Under the pieces are notes generated by a model. That model made no database searches. It had not been told where the DNA came from and saw nothing but the letters and a program-made list of their open reading frames with translations. Positions 52,476 to 60,705 of a stretch of DNA of 64,000 nt are shown piece by piece; the stretch's first letter is position 1, and each line of letters starts with the position of its first letter. A program made the position numbers and the translations under genes. Where the stretch lies: contig NZ_JBNCMT010000007.1 of the NCBI RefSeq assembly GCF_049846925.1, positions 1 to 64,000 of the forward strand, read 5' to 3'. The DNA comes from Brevibacillus_H sp049846925. Lineage in GTDB: Bacteria > Bacillota > Bacilli > Brevibacillales > Brevibacillaceae.

Positions 52476-52580
52476 AATGTGACAAGAAACAACTCTAACT
52501 TTTAAGAAAATTTAAAGTAAAAAGATAATTATCTGTCTTTTTCAGTAGAATTGGGTAGGTTGGCGGTTAGTATAACAACA

Positions 52581-52754
52581 AAACGGCCGTGACCGTTTTC
52601 CCCTCTCATCCCCTCTCACCCCCTCTCATCGGGGGACTGAAACGTCGGGGGACTGAAACGTGTTGACCGCAAGCGGTCGCATCAGCTTTTATGACAAGGT
52701 GCCTCAGCGTAACATCTGGCATTTACTTCGGTAAAAACGTCGAGACGTTTTTCA
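52581..52754 (+). repeat. Short tandem repeats and palindromes upstream of glnQ
   Basis: Three near-copies of CCCCTCTCAT (52601-52630) are followed by two tandem copies of TCGGGGGACTGAAACG (16 bp). They are framed by the palindromes AAACGGCCGTGACCGTTTT (52580), GACCGCAAGCGGTC (52664) and AAACGTCGAGACGTTT (52736). The sequence is noncoding. The 409-bp gap between the divergent genes also holds the CzrA-type operator. Confidence 0.75.
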
Positions 52755-52792
52755 CAGAAAAAACAAAAAAATATAAAAAAGGGGGATTCTGG

Positions 52793-53521
52793 TTGATCAG
52801 TTTTCATCAAGTGAATAAGCACTACGGAAACTTCCACGTATTGAAAAACATTGATCTACATATCAACCAGGGCGAAGTGGTCGTGGTCATTGGGCCGTCT
52901 GGATCGGGAAAAAGCACGCTTGTTCGCTGCATCAATCGTTTGGAAGCGATTACAAGTGGTGAGTTGATGGTCGACAACGTGAAGGTGAACGACAAGAATA
53001 CCGATATCAATAAACTTCGTCGTGATATTGGCATGGTTTTTCAGCATTTCAATCTCTATCCACATAAAACGGTGCTCCAGAACATTACATTGGCTCCTGT
53101 GAAAGTATTGGGTGTTTCCGAGAAGGAAGCGAAAGAGACAGGGATGTACTATCTGGAGAAGGTGGGGATACCCGATAAAGCGGATAAATTCCCATCGCAA
53201 TTATCGGGTGGACAGCAACAACGGGTAGCTATTGCACGAGGCTTGGCGATGAAACCAAACATCATGCTGTTCGATGAACCGACATCGGCGCTTGATCCGG
53301 AAACCATCGGTGAAGTTCTCGATGTTATGAAGAAACTCGCCAGAGAAGGGATGACAATGGTCGTCGTCACACATGAGATGGGATTTGCTCGTGAAGTGGC
53401 AGATCGCATCGTGTTCATGGACCAAGGCCAAATTCTGGAGGATTCGTCTCCTGAACAGTTTTTCGCAAGTCCTCGCGAAGAGCGGGCTCGCATCTTTTTA
53501 AGCCGGATTTTGAATCACTAA
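52793..53521 (+). CDS. glnQ: Polar amino acid (glutamine) ABC transporter ATPase
   Basis: ATP-binding subunit; 242 residues from the TTG at 52793 (AAAGGGGG, spacing 7), exactly the GlnQ length. The open frame to 52691 would add an N-terminal tail in the hairpin-rich leader and is rejected. Walker A is GPSGSGKST, the signature is LSGGQQQR, Walker B is IMLFDEPTSAL and the H-loop is VTHEMGF. The N-terminal KHYGNFHVLKNIDL is typical of polar amino acid ATPases. It opens the four-gene uptake operon ahead of glnK-glnL. Confidence 0.93.
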   Translation: MISFHQVNKHYGNFHVLKNIDLHINQGEVVVVIGPSGSGKSTLVRCINRLEAITSGELMVDNVKVNDKNTDINKLRRDIGMVFQHFNLYPHKTVLQNITLAPVKVLGVSEKEAKETGMYYLEKVGIPDKADKFPSQLSGGQQQRVAIARGLAMKPNIMLFDEPTSALDPETIGEVLDVMKKLAREGMTMVVVTHEMGFAREVADRIVFMDQGQILEDSSPEQFFASPREERARIFLSRILNH

Positions 53522-53558
53522 TTTTACAAATAAACAGAAAGAAAAGGGGAATCTCACA

Positions 53559-54404
53559 ATGAAAAAAACGTGGAGTAAAGTTGTCAGCTTTGGATTGGTA
53601 GCACTTTTGAGTGCAGTTACACTGGTAGGCTGTGGCGGTGGCCAAACTTCTGGAGGCGATCAAGCAGCAAAACCGGGAGCATCTGCGAGTGCAGGCACGC
53701 TCGGTAAAATCAAGGAAAGAGGCAAGTTCGTCGTCGGTGTAAAGTATGACCTGAACCTCTTTGGCTTGAAAGATCCGGCAACCGGAAATGTAGAAGGCTT
53801 CGATATCGACATTGCGAAGGCAATTGCGAAAAAAGCACTTGGTGACGAAACAAAAATTGAACTGAAGGAAGTAACGTCCAAAACCCGTATTCCGATGCTG
53901 AAAAACGGAGAAATTGATGCGATTATCGCAACGATGACGGTTACAGAAGAGCGCAAAAAAGAAGTAGACTTCTCTGATATTTATTTCACTGCTGGTCAAG
54001 CGCTTCTGGTAAAACAAGACAGCCCGATCAATACTATTGCTGATCTGAAAGGCAAAAAAGTAGTGACTGCGAAAGGCTCAACTTCAGCAAAAAATATTCG
54101 CGAAAAAGCTCCTGATGCAGAAGTTCTTGAATTTGAAAACTATGCAGAAGCATTTACTGCCCTCAAAGCAGGCCAAGGCGATGCATTGACAACAGATAAC
54201 GCTCTCTTGTTCGGTATGGCAAAACAAGATCCTAACTTCCGTGTAACCACAGAAACGTTCACTGAAGAGCCATATGGCATTGCGATGACAAAAGGCGATA
54301 CAGAATTCGTAACGTTTGTTAACGACACGTTGAAAGAACTGAAAGCAAACGGCGAATATGACAAGATCTATGAAAAATGGATCGGTGAAAAACCAAAGAA
54401 ATAA
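53559..54404 (+). CDS. glnH: Glutamine/glutamate-binding lipoprotein of an ABC transporter
   Basis: A 281-residue lipoprotein. The signal peptide is MKKTWSKVVSFGLVALLSAV followed by the lipobox LVGC, so the mature protein is anchored by its cysteine at residue 25, ahead of a Gly/Ser/Ala-rich linker. The rest is a type 3 solute-binding fold: GKFVVGVKYDLNLFGLKDPATGNVEGFDIDIAKAIAKK near 55, then EIDAIIATMTVTEERKKEVDFSDIYF near 125. These are features of the GlnH/glutamine-glutamate family. It follows glnQ by 37 bp with GAAAAGGGG, and precedes a hairpin and the permease genes. Confidence 0.9.
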   Translation: MKKTWSKVVSFGLVALLSAVTLVGCGGGQTSGGDQAAKPGASASAGTLGKIKERGKFVVGVKYDLNLFGLKDPATGNVEGFDIDIAKAIAKKALGDETKIELKEVTSKTRIPMLKNGEIDAIIATMTVTEERKKEVDFSDIYFTAGQALLVKQDSPINTIADLKGKKVVTAKGSTSAKNIREKAPDAEVLEFENYAEAFTALKAGQGDALTTDNALLFGMAKQDPNFRVTTETFTEEPYGIAMTKGDTEFVTFVNDTLKELKANGEYDKIYEKWIGEKPKK

Positions 54405-54424
54405 TGTTTCGTAACAAGATACAA

Positions 54425-54450
54425 GATGAGCGGTCTCCCTACCGCTCATC
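54425..54450 (+). terminator. Intercistronic hairpin between binding protein and permease genes
   Basis: Perfect 10-bp stem GATGAGCGGT/ACCGCTCATC with a 6-base loop and no T-run. It probably protects the binding-protein mRNA 3' end and lowers permease expression. Confidence 0.65.
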
Positions 54451-54488
54451 CACTTATTTCTCACACCAAAGGGGGATTAGCAACCGAG

Positions 54489-55142
54489 ATGCTTGATTTC
54501 TCCATTCTGATTGATAATTGGGATATGTATATGGAGGGCTTTCTCAATACAGTCCAGTCCAGTTTACTGGCGCTTGTTGGAAGCTTCCTGCTGGGTACGC
54601 TGATTGCCATATTCCGTATTGCCCCATTGCGGATATTGAATTGGTTCGGCACTTCCTATGTTGAATTTATCCGAAATATTCCGTTAATCCTGGTCGTCTT
54701 TATCTTCTTCGTTGGACTCCCGGCTCTAGGCATCGTTTTAGAACCGTTTGTTGCAGGAACGTTGGGACTTACCGTATATACGGCTGCTTTTATTGCTGAG
54801 ACGATTCGGGCGGGTATTCTTGCCGTCCCTAAAGGGCAAACAGAAGCAGCACGTTCCAGCGGGCTTACCTATGTGCAAACGATGCGCTACATCATCCTGC
54901 CACAAGCGATTAAAATCGTGGTGCCACCGATGGGAAACCAGTTTATCAACCTGGTTAAAAACTCTTCTGTACTGGGGGTAATTGCCGGGCTGGACTTGAT
55001 GTACTTCGGTGATCTGATTTCAGCCGAAACCTTCGTCACCTTTGATGTGTATATTTTTGTGGGTATTTTCTACTTGATTCTGACCCTTCCGCTAAGTCTT
55101 TTCGTCGGCTATTTGGAACGACGCTTAGCGAATGGACGATAA
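54489..55142 (+). CDS. Amino acid ABC transporter permease 1
   Basis: A 217-residue membrane permease of the His/Glu/Gln/Arg family. I start it at the ATG of MLDFSILIDNWDMYMEG (54489); the upstream ATG at 54426 lies in a hairpin and would add a poorly hydrophobic tail. AAAGGGGGA lies 12 bases before it, a long but workable spacing. About five membrane segments are seen, and the EAA loop EAARSSGLTYVQTMRYIILPQAIKIVVPPMGNQF is near residue 120. The second permease follows by 15 bp, so the two probably form a heterodimer. Confidence 0.88.
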   Translation: MLDFSILIDNWDMYMEGFLNTVQSSLLALVGSFLLGTLIAIFRIAPLRILNWFGTSYVEFIRNIPLILVVFIFFVGLPALGIVLEPFVAGTLGLTVYTAAFIAETIRAGILAVPKGQTEAARSSGLTYVQTMRYIILPQAIKIVVPPMGNQFINLVKNSSVLGVIAGLDLMYFGDLISAETFVTFDVYIFVGIFYLILTLPLSLFVGYLERRLANGR

Positions 55143-55157
55143 TAGGAGGGTGTAACT

Positions 55158-55808
55158 ATGGATTTTATCGGCGCATACTCTCCGGCACATATTACCTTTT
55201 TGCTTAAAGGCTTCCTCGTCACATTGGAAGTGGCTTTTATCTCGATCGTACTGAGTTTTGCCATCGGGATTATCGTAGGAACCCTGCGATATGGACGGAT
55301 TCCGGTTGTTTCTCAGAGTCTGGCAGTCGTAGTGGAGTTGATCCGTAACCTGCCATTGCTGTTGATTATTTTCTTTACGTATTTTGCGCTGCCTGAAGTT
55401 GGGCTCAAGCTGGATAAATTCTACGCTGCGATACTGGCGCTGGTTATTTTTGAATCGGCCATGCTTTCCGAGATTGTCCGCAGCGGATTGAATTCAGTCG
55501 ACAAAGGTCAGATCGAAGCGGCACGTTCGTCCGGTCTTACTTATATGCAAACCTTGTGGCACATCGTATTGCCACAGGCTCTGCGCCGGATGGTTCCTCC
55601 GATCGTGAGCCAATTCATCTCGTTACTCAAGGATACATCATTGGCTGTCGTAATCGCCTTGCCGGAGCTGATGAACCATGCGCAAATCATCAACGGTCGA
55701 AATGTCAATTACGTCATCCCGGTCTTCCTGTTGATTGCAGTAATGTATTTCGTCGTGAACTACGCTCTATCCTTACTATCAAAGCGTTTAGAGAACAAAC
55801 ACGTATAA
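55158..55808 (+). CDS. Amino acid ABC transporter permease 2
   Basis: A 216-residue membrane permease paralogous to the previous one. The signature is EAARSSGLTYMQTLWHIVLPQALRRMVPPIVSQF near 121, and five hydrophobic segments are visible. TAGGAGGG lies upstream at spacing 7. The transporter has the complete set: ATPase, lipoprotein and two permeases. A terminator follows, then the glnK-glnL pair. Confidence 0.92.
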   Translation: MDFIGAYSPAHITFLLKGFLVTLEVAFISIVLSFAIGIIVGTLRYGRIPVVSQSLAVVVELIRNLPLLLIIFFTYFALPEVGLKLDKFYAAILALVIFESAMLSEIVRSGLNSVDKGQIEAARSSGLTYMQTLWHIVLPQALRRMVPPIVSQFISLLKDTSLAVVIALPELMNHAQIINGRNVNYVIPVFLLIAVMYFVVNYALSLLSKRLENKHV

Positions 55809-55824
55809 TCTTCTTGTTTTGCAG

Positions 55825-55864
55825 ATCCCCTTTTCCTTGTAAAATACGAATGGGGGATTTTTTG
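55825..55864 (+). terminator. Terminator after the amino acid transporter operon
   Basis: Stem ATCCCC/GGGGAT with a large loop, then a T-run. Moderately convincing. Confidence 0.55.
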
Positions 55865-55885
55865 ACTTGAAAGAAAGGGGTAACT

Positions 55886-57157
55886 ATGCGGGAGCGCTTA
55901 TTTGTCTTGATTATCATCATGCTGGCAACCGCTTTTTTCGGGGAGATGAAGGTAAATCCATTTGGGGGTTCCTTTCGTTTTTCACTGGGGATTGCCGCTT
56001 TCTTTTTCGGATTGCTCTGGTTCCATTCCGTTCCAGTGTTACTTACCGGCTTCTTGACCGGCACTTTCATTTTGGGGTTTCGGCTCGGGCTTGATGTATT
56101 GGTTGATCACGCTGTGTGGACCGAGAGCTTGCAAACCCATTTGCCTTCTGCCTTCTACTATTTCAGCTTTTCTCTCCTGATCCATCTCAGCAGGGCCCGT
56201 GACTATCTGGAATACCCCTTGCGAGTTGGGTTTATTGGTGCGACCGTCGATTTTGCTTCGAATGTGGTAGAATTGTTGGTAAGGCAGTTATTTGGCGACA
56301 TATCAGCGATTACAGCAGAAAGCATGTTTATCCTCCTCTTCTTCGGTGCGCTACGCAGCTTTTTTACGGTCGGTCTTTACAACAGTTTTTCAATCCGTCA
56401 GGTACGGGCCGTTGGCGAAGTACGTCAGCAGGAACTGGAGAAGCTGCGAATGATTAATACCGGACTTTATGAAGAAGCATTCTACTTGCGAAAATCAATG
56501 ACCCATCTGGAGGAAATTACGAAAGAGAGCTATGACCTTTATACACGTCTGCTCGTGTCAGAAAATACTGAATCGTCTACCGCGCTACATATCGCAGAAA
56601 ACGTACATGAAGTAAAAAAGGATTCACAGCGTATGTTAGCAATGCTATCCAAAATCATCCATCAGGAGGAGCTGCCGGCACGTCTTTCTATCTCCGAGCT
56701 GTGTGGTCATGTGATTAGGGTCAATCATAAGTATGCCGACATGCTCCAAAAGCAAATTACTTTTAGCTTTACCTGTGATGTGAATTTATCCACCAGTCAA
56801 ATCTATGCTCTCTTGTCGGTGTTGAACAATCTGGTTGCCAATGCTGTGGAGGCGATTCCGGGATCGGGGAACATTGTGCTTGCCGTTGGCCTGGAGCAAA
56901 AGGATATTGTGTTCCATGTGTTTGATGACGGGCCGGGAATTGAACAGGACGACAGAGAGTGGGTCTTTGAACCAGGCTTCACAACTAAATACGATGAACA
57001 AGGCAATTCATCGACAGGAATTGGACTCACACATGCCAAAGGGATTGTTCAAAGCTTGCAAGGGCAGCTTCAAATCAAGAATGATGGCAACAATATGACC
57101 CATTTTGAAGTCAGAATACCGACTGATCAACTGTTGAGAAAGGAGGCTGTACTTTGA
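55886..57157 (+). CDS. glnK: Glutamine-sensing histidine kinase GlnK-like
   Basis: A 423-residue membrane histidine kinase. The first 180 residues hold five or six hydrophobic segments (starting MRERLFVLIIIMLATAFFGE), then a coiled linker follows (QQELEKLRMINTGLYEEA). The phosphoacceptor is probably His in IAENVHEVKKDSQRML near residue 232. The HATPase N box is NNLVANAVEAIPGSG, the G1 box is VFDDGPGI and the G2 box is STGIGLTHAKGI. In Bacillus subtilis GlnK-GlnL senses glutamine and controls glsA-glnT; here the pair follows a glutamine-type transporter, its likely target. The stop overlaps glnL by 4 bp. Confidence 0.85.
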   Translation: MRERLFVLIIIMLATAFFGEMKVNPFGGSFRFSLGIAAFFFGLLWFHSVPVLLTGFLTGTFILGFRLGLDVLVDHAVWTESLQTHLPSAFYYFSFSLLIHLSRARDYLEYPLRVGFIGATVDFASNVVELLVRQLFGDISAITAESMFILLFFGALRSFFTVGLYNSFSIRQVRAVGEVRQQELEKLRMINTGLYEEAFYLRKSMTHLEEITKESYDLYTRLLVSENTESSTALHIAENVHEVKKDSQRMLAMLSKIIHQEELPARLSISELCGHVIRVNHKYADMLQKQITFSFTCDVNLSTSQIYALLSVLNNLVANAVEAIPGSGNIVLAVGLEQKDIVFHVFDDGPGIEQDDREWVFEPGFTTKYDEQGNSSTGIGLTHAKGIVQSLQGQLQIKNDGNNMTHFEVRIPTDQLLRKEAVL

Positions 57158-58095
57158 TTCGCTTTTTTCTGATTGAAGACGATGCCGTAGTGCGCAGAAT
57201 GCTGGAGCGGCTCATCTATGAGAGCGGACTGGGTGAGATTGTCGGGCAGGCAAACGACGGGGCTCATGTATCCATTGATCAATTATTTGGTGTGGATGTG
57301 GTCTTGATTGACCTTCTGATGCCAGAGCTGGATGGTATTCAAACGATCAAAAAAATCCGGGAAGCAGGGTTCAATGGTCGATTTATCATGGTCTCCCAAG
57401 TGGAGAACAAAGAGATGATCGGGGAGGCCTACTCGCAGGGGATCGATACGTTCATCCAAAAGCCAATTAACCGGCTAGAGGTGCTTTCGGTCTTGAAACG
57501 TGTGGCAGACCACCTTTCTCTGGAAGCCTCGCTCCAGTCCATTCGCAAATCGCTTCAAGTGCTGGATGTAAAAGCAAAGGATTACGAAGAATCGGGCAGT
57601 AAACATACAAATGCGTATGGCCCCAGTGCCTATGAGCAGAACAACCTGGAACAGAAGATTCGTCAGTTGCTTTTGCAATTAGGAATTGCGGGTGAGGCGG
57701 GCGCTCCTGATCTGTTACTGATCATGCAATGGCTGGCACAAGAAGAGCGCAGGGGCGATCTCCTGCGAGACCTGCAGCTAAAGGAACTGTACACGCAAAT
57801 TTTAAACAAGCCGTCGAGATCGATGGACGAGCAGACACTGGGAAAAGAAGTGCGGGCCATGGAGCAGCGGATTCGCAGAATGGTATTGCAGGCGTTTACC
57901 CACTTGTCCTCCCTTGGGTTAACGGATTATGCTAACCCTACATTTGAGCACTTTGCTCCCCGATTGTTTGACTTTCAGGAAATCCGTGTACGCATGCAGG
58001 AGCTGGAAGCGGGCGAAAAGACGACCAAATGCCGTATCAGTGTACGGAAGTTTTTATCCGCATTTTTATTTGAGGCAAAAGCGCTGGGTATTTGA
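57154..58095 (+). CDS. glnL: Response regulator GlnL-like with YcbB domain
   Basis: A 313-residue response regulator. The receiver domain has the acidic pocket EDD near residue 8, phospho-acceptor Asp near 53 (DVVLIDLLMPELDG), Ser/Thr near 84 and Lys in FIQKPINR near 105. The C-terminal 170 residues match the YcbB/GlnL output domain, an atypical DNA-binding domain found with GlnK kinases. The TTG start overlaps the glnK stop, so translation is coupled. Length and order equal Bacillus subtilis GlnL (314). Targets cannot be read; no GlnL box was identified. Confidence 0.88.
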   Translation: MIRFFLIEDDAVVRRMLERLIYESGLGEIVGQANDGAHVSIDQLFGVDVVLIDLLMPELDGIQTIKKIREAGFNGRFIMVSQVENKEMIGEAYSQGIDTFIQKPINRLEVLSVLKRVADHLSLEASLQSIRKSLQVLDVKAKDYEESGSKHTNAYGPSAYEQNNLEQKIRQLLLQLGIAGEAGAPDLLLIMQWLAQEERRGDLLRDLQLKELYTQILNKPSRSMDEQTLGKEVRAMEQRIRRMVLQAFTHLSSLGLTDYANPTFEHFAPRLFDFQEIRVRMQELEAGEKTTKCRISVRKFLSAFLFEAKALGI

Positions 58096-58117
58096 CGGCA
58101 CGCAGACATAAAAAAGC

Positions 58118-58152
58118 AAAACCCTTAATCTCTTGGCAGATTAAGGGTTTTT
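58118..58152 (+). terminator. Convergent terminator between glnL and tauE
   Basis: Perfect stem AAACCCTTAATCT/AGATTAAGGGTTT with loop CTTGGC, with A- and T-runs on both sides, so it works in both directions. Confidence 0.85.
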
Positions 58153-58157
58153 GGCAT

Positions 58158-58949
58158 CTATAAGAGATCCATCCAGATTTTCACCGCAGTAAAGGAAATG
58201 ATGACGACCAAGCCGTAACGTAGGGCCTGCACGTTAATTCTGGCACTTGTCCGTGCTCCAAACGGTGCACCGAGAAGGCTGCCTACAATCGTGAATAAGG
58301 TTGGCATAAGAGGGATATGCCCTGCTGTGAGCTTTCCCAATACACCACCAATGGCTGATAAGAATACGATAGCAAGAGAAGAGGCAATCGTGACTCGAGT
58401 CGGAATCTTCAGGACCGTTAACATGATGGGTATCAGGATAAATGCTCCACCAGCTCCCACGATCCCAGAGACGATCCCCACGCCAAAAGCGATCGATGTG
58501 GCGAGCAGTTTGTTGAAGGAAAGCGGCTGGTCAGCATCTTCTTTTCCTCTGTTTTTGACAAGCATCAGGATGACAGCAAGCACGGCGAGGATACCGTAGA
58601 TAAAGTTGATTATCTCTCCCGTCAGATACTTGGAAGAGAAAGCGCCAATCAAACTTCCAACAAGAATGCTGACACCCATGTGCTGCACAAGTGTTTGATT
58701 AATGAGCGATGACGAGTTATTCCCGGACGCTTTTCGAATGGCAATCACTCCGGCGAGCGATGCAAAAAATACTTGAAACATGCTGATGGATGATACCTCT
58801 TGTGCGCTAAAGTGAGCAATACCGAGCACACTAGGAATAAAAAGCAAAAGCGGATAATTAATGATGGCCCCGCCAATGCCAAGTAATCCGGAGAAAAAGG
58901 AACCGATAAATCCAAGTATGATCATCATAATGAGTAAGGGAAAGTCCAT
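58158..58949 (-). CDS. TauE/SafE-family sulfite/anion permease
   Basis: A 263-residue integral membrane protein with seven or eight segments and the TauE/SafE (DUF81) pattern. The first half has GFIGSFFSGLLGIGGAIINYPLLLF, the second half repeats as GIVSGIVGAGGAFILIPIML, and a final GSLLGAPFGARTSARI follows; the glycine-rich inverted repeats are the family signature. Members export sulfite, sulfoacetate or related anions, but the substrate here is unknown. GGAGGGG lies upstream of its ATG. The operator region to 59069 holds a promoter for the opposite gene. Confidence 0.88.
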   Translation of the reverse strand: MDFPLLIMMIILGFIGSFFSGLLGIGGAIINYPLLLFIPSVLGIAHFSAQEVSSISMFQVFFASLAGVIAIRKASGNNSSSLINQTLVQHMGVSILVGSLIGAFSSKYLTGEIINFIYGILAVLAVILMLVKNRGKEDADQPLSFNKLLATSIAFGVGIVSGIVGAGGAFILIPIMLTVLKIPTRVTIASSLAIVFLSAIGGVLGKLTAGHIPLMPTLFTIVGSLLGAPFGARTSARINVQALRYGLVVIISFTAVKIWMDLL

Positions 58950-59004
58950 CTGCCCCTCCTTGTGTGTCCCTGTACATATAGGTTAGGGAGATTGAGAAGA
59001 CTAT

Positions 59005-59032
59005 TTGCAAAATAAATAAGAATAGGTATAAT
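59005..59032 (+). promoter_or_regulatory. Promoter of the zinc-ribbon microprotein gene
   Basis: TTGCAA and TATAAT are separated by 16 bp; transcription would begin near 59039, 30 bp before the ATG. Confidence 0.65.
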
Positions 59033-59068
59033 TAAAACCAAGTAATTACATCGGAAAAGGTGATTATT

Positions 59069-59236
59069 ATGTTTCCGTTTCTTAAATCCTTTTTTGAACC
59101 CAAATGCCCGACATGTCGGGAGACCTTACAAGCAAGTGTCAGCAGTCTTTGCTGTGAAAAAATATGCCCCAACGGTCATTATAAAGAAGAGACTTATCAC
59201 CATTTAGGAGTAAGTGTTGTTTTTGAGGATAAGTGA
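59069..59236 (+). CDS. Small zinc-ribbon protein, 55 residues
   Basis: A 55-residue protein with AAAAGGTGA upstream of its ATG and a clear promoter and terminator, so it is a stand-alone gene. Cysteine positions suggest a zinc ribbon: Cys13-x2-Cys16 (KCPTCRETL), then Cys28-Cys29 and Cys33 (SLCCEKICPNGHYKEE). It begins MFPFLKSFFEP and ends in a short beta-like VSVVFEDK. The function is unknown; it may be a nucleic-acid or protein adaptor. The strong regulation signals argue against a spurious frame. It is short enough to be missed by most gene finders. Confidence 0.75.
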   Translation: MFPFLKSFFEPKCPTCRETLQASVSSLCCEKICPNGHYKEETYHHLGVSVVFEDK

Positions 59237-59261
59237 GCACGAATGCTGTGCTCACTTTTTT
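59231..59261 (+). terminator. Terminator after the zinc-ribbon gene
   Basis: Stem AAGTGAGCAC/GTGCTCACTT with loop GAATGCT, then T-run. It includes the stop codon of the small gene. Confidence 0.85.
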
Positions 59262-59355
59262 AGTTTGGGTAATTTTTATTATACATCTCAAACGAGGCAA
59301 AAGCCGTATCTTTTGCGTTTTTGTAAGTGTAGGGCAAGATCTGCTAATTTTACAT

Positions 59356-59410
59356 TGACAATGATTATCAATATCAAATATGATAAAAATACAAATGAGA
59401 ATCATTTTCA
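59356..59410 (+). promoter_or_regulatory. Tandem Fur boxes before the flavodoxin gene
   Basis: TGACAATGATTATCA (59356-59370) differs by one base and TGAGAATCATTTTCA (59396-59410) by two from the Bacillus Fur 7-1-7 consensus TGATAAT-N-ATTATCA. Iron limitation should induce the flavodoxin. Confidence 0.75.
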
Positions 59411-59440
59411 CTTACTGGAGTAGAGAGGGAGAGAGACCAG

Positions 59441-59887
59441 ATGCCGAAATTAATTATGATTGTCGCCAGTATGACAGGAAATACACAAGAGATGTCTACT
59501 TTCATTGCCGAGGGGATCAATGAAGAGGGACTGGAATTAGAAGTAAAGGAAGTTTTCGATGCCAATGCCAGTGAGCTGGAGGCGTATGACGGGATTTTGC
59601 TCGGAGCGTATACGTGGGGCGATGGCGAATTGCCAGATGAGTTCCTGGATTTTTATGATGATATGGACAAATTGAATCTTGCTGGGAAAAAAGCAGCCGT
59701 ATTCGGTTCCTGCGATTCGTCGTATGAGAAGTATGGAGCGGCTGTAGATACGTTGATTGAGAAGTTAACAGAAATGGGAGCAGAGGTTGTACAAGAGGGA
59801 CTAAAAGTAGAACTGGCACCTTCCAGCAATGAAGCAGAGATCTGCAAGAACTTTGGGAAAACGTTTGCCAAACACGTAACTGCTTAA
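59441..59887 (+). CDS. Flavodoxin (iron-stress induced)
   Basis: A 148-residue FMN redox carrier that replaces ferredoxin when iron is scarce. The FMN phosphate loop is SMTGNTQEMS near residue 9, the 50s loop with an aromatic stacker is LLGAYTWGDGELPDEF near 52, and the 90s loop is GSCDSSYEKYGAAVDTL near 87. It has no signal peptide and starts at ATG after GAGAGGGAGAGAG. Two Fur boxes in the promoter region fit classical Fur control. The next gene (RecB-like protein) is 33 bp downstream and may share the transcript. Confidence 0.95.
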   Translation: MPKLIMIVASMTGNTQEMSTFIAEGINEEGLELEVKEVFDANASELEAYDGILLGAYTWGDGELPDEFLDFYDDMDKLNLAGKKAAVFGSCDSSYEKYGAAVDTLIEKLTEMGAEVVQEGLKVELAPSSNEAEICKNFGKTFAKHVTA

Positions 59888-59920
59888 GAGTAACTTTTTC
59901 GAAGCGAAGGAGGAAGAGAA

Positions 59921-60673
59921 TTGACTGTACACAATGAGTTTATCTCAGTGAAGACCATTACTGATCAGCATCTTGAGGAGTTCATGAGATGTCCGTATCA
60001 GTTCTATCAGAAGCAGTTTCGTGGAAAACCGGCTACTTCCTTGAAGTGGGAAGAGATGGTTCAGTATGTGGTCAATCTGGTTGTACAGGATTTCTACAAA
60101 CTTCCTCCAACATTTCGTTCTGCCTATAAGGTTCTGGAATTGATTCAACAGCATTGGGTGAAAAAGGTGGAGCTGTTTGATTCCAAGATTCATTATTACC
60201 TTGTTCTTGCCAAGATTACGGACCATTTAACTCAGCAGTTGGTAGAGGAAAGCAGCAAAGAGATTCCTGCGATTCTGTTCGAAAAGTTGAGAGTTTCTGT
60301 GGAAGAGCTTCAAATCGAGCTAGCTATGACATTCCATGCTGTTGAGTGGTTTGAAGATTCGTATGTAGTGAAGAGGTACATTATTGAAGAAGATGAAAAT
60401 ATTTTATCTTCGTATCGACATATGACCACCGTGTTTTGCAATCATGCATTTCACTCGCTGCCAGAAAGAATAGAGATTGTCTCGCTTCTATCTGGCAAAG
60501 TCCATCGCTATTATCCGACGAAGAATGACGTACCGTTGGCGCTAGATTATCTGCAACTGACAAGGAATCTGCTGCAGGAAAAGAAGAGCTATGCGGAATG
60601 CAGTTGTGCCATGCATAAAAGATGTAACGGTAAAGCGAAATGGAAGAAAAAAGAGATTCAGTTCACCATGTAA
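59921..60673 (+). CDS. Uncharacterised RecB-like protein with Cys-rich C-terminus
   Basis: A 250-residue protein from a TTG start behind AAGGAGG. The N-terminus (TDQHLEEFMRCPYQFYQKQFRGK) has the SxLxxFxxCPxxFxxxxL pattern seen at the start of PD-(D/E)XK RecB-like nucleases (Cas4, AddB C-terminal). The C-terminus ends CSCAMHKRCNGKAKWKKKE, possibly closing a four-Cys iron-sulfur site with Cys24. The catalytic GxxD...ExK core between is not seen, so the nuclease may be degenerate or only the cluster fold remains. It is 33 bp after the flavodoxin gene and may be read with it, so an iron-linked role is possible. Confidence 0.65.
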   Translation: MTVHNEFISVKTITDQHLEEFMRCPYQFYQKQFRGKPATSLKWEEMVQYVVNLVVQDFYKLPPTFRSAYKVLELIQQHWVKKVELFDSKIHYYLVLAKITDHLTQQLVEESSKEIPAILFEKLRVSVEELQIELAMTFHAVEWFEDSYVVKRYIIEEDENILSSYRHMTTVFCNHAFHSLPERIEIVSLLSGKVHRYYPTKNDVPLALDYLQLTRNLLQEKKSYAECSCAMHKRCNGKAKWKKKEIQFTM

Positions 60674-60705
60674 AGGGAGTAGCAGGTGTAGGGGACAGCT
60701 TATGG

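Noticed and set aside
52601..52660. CRISPR-like repeat array
   Set aside because: The repeats are 10 and 16 bp, directly abutting or overlapping, without unique spacers and without cas genes.
54426..54488. Permease start at 54426
   Set aside because: The ATG lies inside a perfect 10-bp hairpin stem and the added residues are not hydrophobic or conserved.
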